DNA from: Podaxis mareebaensis
Taxonomy: Eukaryota; Basidiomycota; Agaricomycetes; Agaricales; Agaricaceae
Direction of reading: 5' to 3'
Length of the DNA: 64,000 bases
Assembly: GCA_018524725.1 (NCBI GenBank)
Contig: JAEUWP010000551.1
Coordinates: 62,001 to 126,000, forward strand
Positions 58,023 through 64,000 of the stretch are shown one piece after another. The notes beneath the pieces are model-generated. The model ran no database searches. It saw only the letters and a list, made by a program, of their open reading frames with translations, and had not been told where the DNA came from. Position 1 is the first letter of the stretch, and each line of letters begins with the position of its first letter. Made by a program: the position numbers and the translations under genes.

Positions 58023-59345
58023 ATGGCGAGAAGATCATTGTTTAGTTTTCTGCGTGACCAATACAAGACCATTCCCCCTGTTATCATTGCCGACTTGAAG
58101 GGAAAAACTATTATCGTCATTGGTGCCAATACGGGCATAGGCTTCGAAGCAGCTCAGCATCTTGCGAGAATGGATGTGGGGAGGTTGATACTTGCATGCC
58201 GAAGTCAAGAAAGGGGCGAAGCGGCTATGGAACGTGAGCTTGTGATTGTCTTGGGTCGCTGACATCATTAATATCAACGGTTTGGCAGGTTTGAAGCGGG
58301 CAACGGGATATTCCAAAGTTGAGCTTTGGATAGTCGACCTCGCGGCTTTTGCGTCGGTGAAGACATTTATAGATCGAGCCTTAGGAGACTTGGGGAGGTT
58401 GGACATCCTGATGTTGAATGCCGCCGTTGCTTCTCACAAATACACAGCGACGAAGGATGGATGGGAAATAGGGTACGAATATTCCTGCGCTCCTACCCGA
58501 GTTTCCCGCTGCTCATTGTTTCCTATTAGGCTTCAAGTGAACAATCTCTCGTTGTCGCTAGTCGGGCTTCTCCTACTCCTTCGCATGCTCGAAACGGCCA
58601 AGCAATATAATACTACTCCTAGGATGGTTGTTGTCTCCAGCGGAACTCATTATCGGGCGCAACTTGAGGACAAAGTTCTCGAAAGTCCTAATGCGTTCGA
58701 GGTTTTGGGAAGCAAGGAATATTGTACACCTCAGTAAGCAGACCATAAATAATATAATCAGAATCTGATGCTTTTGCACAGGATCATGAAAACACGCTAT
58801 CCCGACTCTAAGCGTACGTCATCTCTAATTAACTGGACTTGTCCATGTTTTGGTTGTTCTGACACCAACGTTCAACGTCAACCTCCATACTAGTGCTCAA
58901 CGTGTTCTTCGCTCGTGCCCTCGGTAAACACCTCGAGAACCAACCCATGACACAGTTAATCCAGGGTTTTGTTACTCCGAGATTCGGAGGGAGAGGTCGA
59001 ATCCGTTCTCGTGGCTACTCGAGAAATTGCTGGCGCGCACAGCGGAGGAAGGTAGCCGTCAGCTCATTTGGGCTGCTGTTGGTACCCCCGGAAGTGAGGG
59101 GGATTCATTAAGTAGGCTAAGGGGCGCATATATCAACCTCACGGACATCAATGAACCAGCGGATTTCGTACTTGGTGAGGAGGGGAAGAAGAGGGAGGAT
59201 AAGCTATGGGTGCGCCGTCTAACGTCCAACGCTACTTGATATTCCGTGGCTGACTCTGATGGACTAGGGTGACCTCATTTCTGTACTTGAGAGAGTGGAT
59301 TCTCGCGTCACAGAAGTCGTTGCGCAACACATGGCTGCGCACTAG
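58023..59345 (+). pseudogene. Short-chain dehydrogenase/reductase, copy 3, broken by a 7 bp deletion
   Basis: Six exons align with copies 1 and 2: 58023-58233, 58289-58472, 58530-58733, 58782-58813, 58894-59209 and 59268-59345. Exons 1 to 4 and 6 have the same lengths as copy 1. Exon 5 is 316 nt instead of 323. The missing 7 nt fall just after ENQP, where the other copies read VIVNTV; downstream the correct frame resumes one register away ([12 protein letters not shown]). The VGANTGIG-like site reads IGANTGIG, and YPDSK is intact. As written, the protein loses its last ~115 residues, including the conserved PGF region. Otherwise the gene looks fresh, so the deletion is recent, polymorphic or an assembly error. 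Confidence 0.8.
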
Positions 59346-59756
59346 GGACGTACGCTATCGAGTTGGTTTCGGTATTCGTTCCACTGTTGGGTCCAATATC
59401 GGCCATTGTTTTGACCTCGATTCCTTTGCCGAGACTCTTTAAGAGTCCGTGCTCAACAACAACTTCGCCCAGGCTAATCCCAACAAACGCCCAAACTCGT
59501 TCACGTCATTTCAGGAGGTATAGCTGTGTGGTGCACTTGGACGGACTTAACATAACTTAGAGACATTCACGATTTGCTACAGATGGTCTGAACTCATATC
59601 CCTAATGGTCATAATTAGGTGTGTGTTTAAGCACCTGTGTTTCCTCGCCATGAATCTCGGTCTTCGTTGACCGGCAATCCTTCTCTCACATGTTGTTTAT
59701 TCCCTGATTCCCTCCTATATGCATATCATAAATCCAGGCCTAGTGTGATAAAGGGG
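59346..59756. other. Convergent 3' region, no gene
   Basis: About 410 bp between the end of SDR copy 3 and the end of the minus-strand pantothenate synthetase gene. No ORF of note. Confidence 0.45.
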
Positions 59757-61029
59757 TTATCCAATAATCTTAACATCATCTCCGAGAATAAGGTTATCAA
59801 TCAACCTCGTTTTCCCAACGAACAGCGCACCGCTGAGCAAAGCAGTGTCGAGATTCTCCCTTGTAGCATCATCCGGGATCACCTCAAAACTATCTGGATC
59901 GTTGAACTCGATGAAATCCAAGCGCATATCCACGTCCAGTCTGTGCTCTTGCGCTTGTTTGATCCGGGTTTCCACCACTTCGTGCGCTATTGCAAGACAT
60001 TCAACCTTGGACTGGCCATCCTCCCATGCGACCTTGGCAGCAGTCAAGGCTTGGTATAGCGTTGAGGCGACTTTACGGCCATCGGAGGATAGGTATGCGT
60101 TTCTGGATGAGAGCGCAAGTCCATCTGTGGGATCGCGTGCTGTGGGCACGATGTGTACGTTTTCGGAGAGGGGGTGGGACATGAGGAGGTCCCGAGCAAG
60201 GCGCTTGAGAAGGAGGGCTTGTTGGATGTCTTTTTGGCCAAAATACGCTCGTGTTGGCTGTGTATATACCAGGGGATGAGCACCCTATAGGAAGGAGAGG
60301 GAGAGACTCAACATGCCTGGATAACATTGAATAACTTTGTTACGACTGTGGCTACGCCACGAAAGAACGTTGGTCGACTCTTTCCTTCCATTTGGTGGCT
60401 GTACCCTTTGACTTCGACGAAAGTGCCTTTCTGAGCGGAAACGTCCTGGGTTATACCTGAAGGGTACATTTCTTTGTTATTAGGGAGGAAAATGGCCGAA
60501 GGCTGGCGGATAATTGTGTCTGTCGGGGACGGAGGACCCTCATGAGCTCCATTGGGGCTTTGGACGGGAGGGTGTACGGGAATGCTGAGCGCGGTAAGAG
60601 CAGCAATATCTTGTTCAAGTGTGCGGGGGTATGTCGTAAGGTCTTCATGCGGCGCAAATTGGGTTGGATTGACGAAGATCGAGAGGACGGTGAGGTCATT
60701 CTCGGCTAGCGACCTACGGACTGTATCGTATCACACGGCACAAAAATTATCGGGCTCCGTGATCCAATCAGACTAAGAAGTTCAAGAAGCATACCGAGAG
60801 AAAGATGTCCCTCGTGGAGGGCACCCATTGTAGGGACGTACCCTACGGATTTGCGCTCCCTGAATGCTCCTTCTCGCCATTCGCGGAAGGCAGCTGCGGT
60901 TGTGAGGAGGGGTATGGGTGATGGCGGAAGGACAGTGGACATTCTGTGAACTGCGGTTCCGGAGAAAGCCCTTCGGGTGAATTGGTATAGGCGAGTGCAG
61001 GAGGTGGACGACGTGAGTGGTGCTGGCAT
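59757..61029 (-). CDS. PAN6: Pantoate-beta-alanine ligase (pantothenate synthetase)
   Basis: Three exons, 61029-60795, 60720-60317 and 60257-59757, give 379 aa. The enzyme joins D-pantoate and beta-alanine with ATP to make pantothenate, the vitamin B5 precursor of coenzyme A. Diagnostic motifs are PTMGALHEGH (66-75, with the ATP-binding HxGH-like site), FVNPTQF (94-100), FFRGVATVVTKLFN, YFGQKD and SSRNAYLS. The first ~30 residues (Arg/Ser/Thr-rich, TRRAFSGTAVHR) resemble a mitochondrial presequence; a second Met follows it. The second intron (60316-60258) begins with GC rather than GT, fixed by frame and by continuity of VIQPTRAYFG. A Pro-rich insert (SIPVHPPVQSP) follows the first half of the domain. 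It lies head to tail with the dolichyl-PP phosphatase gene, 90 bp downstream of that gene's stop codon. Confidence 0.94.
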
Positions 61030-61119
61030 GCCAGCGTCTGCGGAGATATCGCCGCCCCGGACGATACATCATACTGATCTACGAAAATCAATTGCTAGTA
61101 TTTTATCAGATAAGATTAT

Positions 61120-62079
61120 CTATTGCTTCTTCCTGTGAGGCCCCTTCTGCTGCTTCTCCCATTCTGCACGCCACCGCTGCCATTCGTCTTCCCTCCCACC
61201 ATCAGGCCATATTGCCCACCCATCACGGATCTGTAGCCACGTCGACACAGGATTGCTGAGTGCAAGACGTTTAATACGACCGAGGAATGATGTGGGGTAT
61301 CTTGTTGGCACCAGTTCGACGGTGAAGTACAACGAAAAACCCAGAAAACTTCCGATAGCCAGTCCCCAGAATATCTGATGCCAATTATGATATCCGAGGT
61401 GATGCCTATACCATGCCGCGGTACATATATTTGTTTGGCACTCAATAAATGTTCATGCAACGGATCCGACGCAAACGAATTGACGCACCGTGAGTATGCG
61501 ACCGCGCCCGCCCAGCCCAGTAACCCCGCGTAAACAGCGAGTCGCCAGATCTGGTCAAGTATTTTGAAACCAGTGCTCGCGAAACGGTGTTTGAAGAACA
61601 TGTGGCACGTCAAGAACGTCGCAAAATAACCCATGTATTGGCTGTGGGAGGAAGGGAAGCCATAGCCGTTCCCAATACTTTCTATCGGAAGGCATTTAGC
61701 AAAGGCCATTTAGCAAGTTCAAAATACCAACCAATCGGCCTATCCTGCTTGACGGCGTGTTTAATTACATAGTTCAACCCTTCCCCAACTAACTGCCCAG
61801 CCCACATCACGATGACGAGGTACTCGCGCGTCTGCACGGCCAATGCCGCATAGGAAGCCTATCATAATGGGATAAATTTCTTATCAGAGCCTCCCCAATG
61901 CTGTTCACTTGCCATAAGTAAAATCGGACTGAGAGTTACTAGGGCTAAGCCCAATGACAGAATGGAATCGTCATCGTCTGGCACGAGTCTGTCACGATGA
62001 GTAAGCGGGGATAGAACAGCTTTTCATGCTTACAGAGCACATGTGTGAGGTCTAGAGAAGCCCTTGGACCTTGCAACAT
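61120..62079 (-). CDS. CAX4: Dolichyl-pyrophosphate phosphatase (PAP2 family)
   Basis: Five exons, 62079-62034, 61977-61913, 61858-61732, 61681-61489 and 61405-61120, give 238 aa. All three PAP2 phosphatase signatures are present: K70-x6-R77-P78 (KHAVKQDRP), P89-S-S-H92 (FPSSHSQ) and S143-R144-x5-H150. The N-terminus MLQGPRASLDLTHVLYDDD and the hydrophobic helices around 20-38, 48-66, 95-110 and 120-142 fit the yeast Cwh8/Cax4 topology. The enzyme removes a phosphate from dolichyl-PP on the lumenal face of the ER so that the lipid carrier for N-glycosylation can be reused. The second intron (61912-61859) starts GCAAGT, a textbook GC-AG intron. The C-terminus is charged (EDEWQRWRAEWEKQQKG). 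Confidence 0.92.
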
Positions 62080-62548
62080 GAATAACAAGGTAGACAAGAG
62101 TGATGACGTTTAAGTCAAGAGGCTTGAGGGCGCCTATTTATCGCGGGTTTGTCGGAGCGCTCACGCCTGCGGGCATTCCCACGTCCGGTGCTTCTTAGCC
62201 GCAATGTCTTCTCTATCATTCTTCACCCTATTTGCTGTTTTTCGCGCAAGGTTCTAGCGCTCTCTGGGGCTGGTTCCTTCCTTCATTGCCATAATTTATC
62301 TCCGTCATCACCGCTTGGTAATACCTCAGACCTTGACTTCTCATTGCTAAAGCGCGGGTCCCACTGCCCCACCTATGTTTGTCGAGATATGCTCATAATC
62401 TTGAGTCAGAGAACATCACGCTACACGCTGAAATTTTTTGTCCGTCAATTCAAATGGAGGGGCGGCTTCTGGGAAAAGGCTATTTAAGCTCGATGGACCC
62501 ACCTTGACCTACAGCTATTAGTACAGGATTGTCTCATAACTAGCTAGT
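62080..62548. promoter_or_regulatory. Divergent promoter region between CAX4-type gene and BCS1-type copy B
   Basis: About 470 bp separate two genes that start on opposite strands. The plus-strand ORF 62149-62487 has no motif. No specific site can be called. Confidence 0.35.
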
Positions 62549-64000
62549 ATGGCTGCCGCCTTCGTCCAAACAGGCACGTCTATTCTCCCGGGCAGTCCAA
62601 GCGCAGCGCCCCAAGTGCCGTATGGAAGCGCCATCCAGGCCAGCGGCACGTCGGCCGGCGCAGCTCCTTCATCTACACCGACCACTACTTCTACACTCCC
62701 CGGATCGTTATTCTCTACTTCTGCCATCAGCGAATGGGTCAAAATTCTTGTACTCGGCAGTTTCTTTGAACTGTGTCGTCGCGTTGCGTCCAAAGTGTTT
62801 CAAACTATCTACGACTACTTCGTCATCACCATCGATGTCCCAGAATGTGACTACTGCTGGGGCAAGTTTTCGTTCTTCTTCCGTCCTTGTCGCTTCCTTA
62901 GCTGAAGCGATGTCGTACAGATTGGATTATGTATTGGCTCTCGAAACAACCTTCCTGGAAGAAGACACGCAAGCTGGAACTCAGCACGAATGCCTTCGGT
63001 CTTGACCCTAGTATTGTCCTTATATCAAACGAGGAGAGTAACCCGAATGTGATACTTGCTGGTGATCGGCGACTGTCGTACATACCATCGCAGCTTTCAT
63101 CCCACTCGTTCTGGTATAAAGGTTGCTGGTGTCGGGTCAGTCGATGGGAGAAAGAAGGTACGCAAGTGTGGAGGCAAAGAGATGAATATTTGCGCTTGAG
63201 GTATACCTATCTTTCCCTGTTAGGTACTTACAGGGGACTAACAGTTTTATGTGTATACTTCATAGCATCCTTTCACGAGATCACCAAGTCTTCAGGGAGC
63301 TGGTAATCGAGGCAGAGAAAGCTTACAAGGCTGCTCAACTGGATTCAATATCCATTTACACCTCCGAGTCGTGAGCGTTTTCGGTTTCTTGGGCTTTGAC
63401 GAGGTTCTTACCACCAAGATCGATTCAGTAACGGTAATGGTTGGCGTCATCTAGCCACTCGACCTAAACGTCCCTTGAGCTCTATTGTCCTCGATCCTGG
63501 TGTCAAAGATAAGCTCGTTGAGGATGCCCGAGAATTTTTGGAGAGCAAAGAGTGGTATGCCACCCGCGGTATTCCTTTCCGCCGAGGCTATCTTCTCGTG
63601 GGTTGATCCCTATCTACCCTGTCCCCAACCACTCACAGTTCTCTTTGTACTCAGCACGGTGCGCCCGGCTCCGGAAAGACTAGCATCATCCAGAGTCTAG
63701 CTGGGGAACTCGGACTCGATATTTACATTGTCTCGCTCTCTCGCGTCGGCCTGGATGACAATAGTTTGAACGAGCTCATCTCTCGACTTCCTGGTATGTC
63801 GAAGGCAAGGGAACGTTGATTGTTGTATGCTGAGGGCTAGATAGAGAAATGCATCGCACTCATGGAGGACATCGATGCTGCGTTTACCGCCAGCATCAAT
63901 CGCGACTCAGCTGACGCCACGCCAAATAGCGGCTCTGCCCCTGAAGCCAAAACTCAGGCTCAGAAGGAACAGAAATCTCCAAGCAAGTACGTCCGACTCT
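62549..64000 (+). CDS. BCS1-type AAA ATPase, copy B (5' part; continues past the window)
   Basis: Exons 62549-62846, 62921-63200, 63266-63370, 63429-63597, 63655-63793 and 63845-63986 are readable; the window ends inside the next intron. Exons 3 (105 nt) and 5 (139 nt) have exactly the same lengths as in copy A, and intron positions coincide. The protein shows a Ser/Thr/Pro N-terminus, a membrane segment (WVKILVLGSFFELCRR), BCS1_N motifs (WIMYWLSKQPSW, SFWYKGCWCRVSR, GWRHLATRPKRPLSSIVLDP), Walker A GAPGSGKTS (Lys291) and Walker B IALMEDIDAAF. The junction between exons 1 and 2 (TGTGACT donor) is the least certain. Function as for copy A: a Bcs1-like membrane AAA protein, exact client unknown. 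C-terminal features cannot be assessed. Confidence 0.88.

Noticed and set aside
58023..59345. Annotating SDR copy 3 as a functional gene using a different splice site in exon 5
   Set aside because: No GT-AG pair around 58945-58965 restores frame, and exon 5 is exactly 7 nt shorter than in both paralogues.

Overview
The window looks like nuclear DNA of a basidiomycete, most likely an Agaricomycete. Most genes are cut by many short GT-AG introns (about 45 to 65 bp) with very small exons. The gene set is fungal, and the lineage-specific families present (F-box-like/leucine-rich families, SDR and BCS1-type AAA families, PalI-like membrane proteins) are typical of mushrooms. I saw no prokaryotic operons, convincing tRNA or rRNA genes, or CRISPR. 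Exon coordinates below were built by hand from reading frame, splice consensus, paralogue comparison and remembered family motifs; no database was searched.

Layout. 0.2-5.4 kb: a PACT-domain coiled-coil protein of the Pcp1/pericentrin type (minus strand). 5.4-11.3 kb: a long gene-poor stretch. 11.3-15.2 kb: a REG1-like PP1 regulatory subunit. 17.1-18.3 kb: a single-module F-box-like protein. 19.5-20.0 kb: a GFA-domain protein, divergent from a Dal5-type MFS transporter (21.0-23.5 kb) that has several micro-exons and one apparent frameshift. 25.4-27.0 kb: HMG-CoA synthase (ERG13). 27.3-29.1 kb: an RPP40-like RNase P/MRP subunit, followed by a small orphan ORF. 30.1-31.1 kb: a basidiomycete-type protein of unknown function. 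32.7-35.6 kb: a VPS9/CUE-domain Rab5-type exchange factor.

35.9-40.5 kb is a repeat-derived block. It has a direct repeat pair about 4.3 kb apart, a nested 52 bp poly(A) retro-insertion with an 11 bp target-site duplication, and about 2.46 kb without a single CpG. 41.3-43.6 kb holds two PalI/Rim9-like genes, the first of them broken. 44.1-49.0 kb holds two tandem copies of a two-module F-box-like gene, the first decayed and the second intact. 49.2-51.5 kb is a BCS1-type AAA ATPase (minus strand). A second BCS1-type paralogue starts at 62.5 kb (plus strand) and runs off the end. Between them lie three tandem SDR genes (the third broken by a 7 bp deletion), pantothenate synthetase (PAN6-type) and dolichyl-pyrophosphate phosphatase (CAX4/CWH8-type).

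How the genes fit together. ERG13 (mevalonate) and the dolichyl-PP phosphatase touch the same isoprenoid/dolichol economy, and the PAN6-type enzyme feeds coenzyme A, the cofactor ERG13 uses. They are not adjacent, and I infer no cluster. The right third is an accessory zone of tandem duplication and loss (F-box, PalI, SDR, BCS1). It lies next to a silenced-transposon footprint whose mutation spectrum is C-to-T at CpG.
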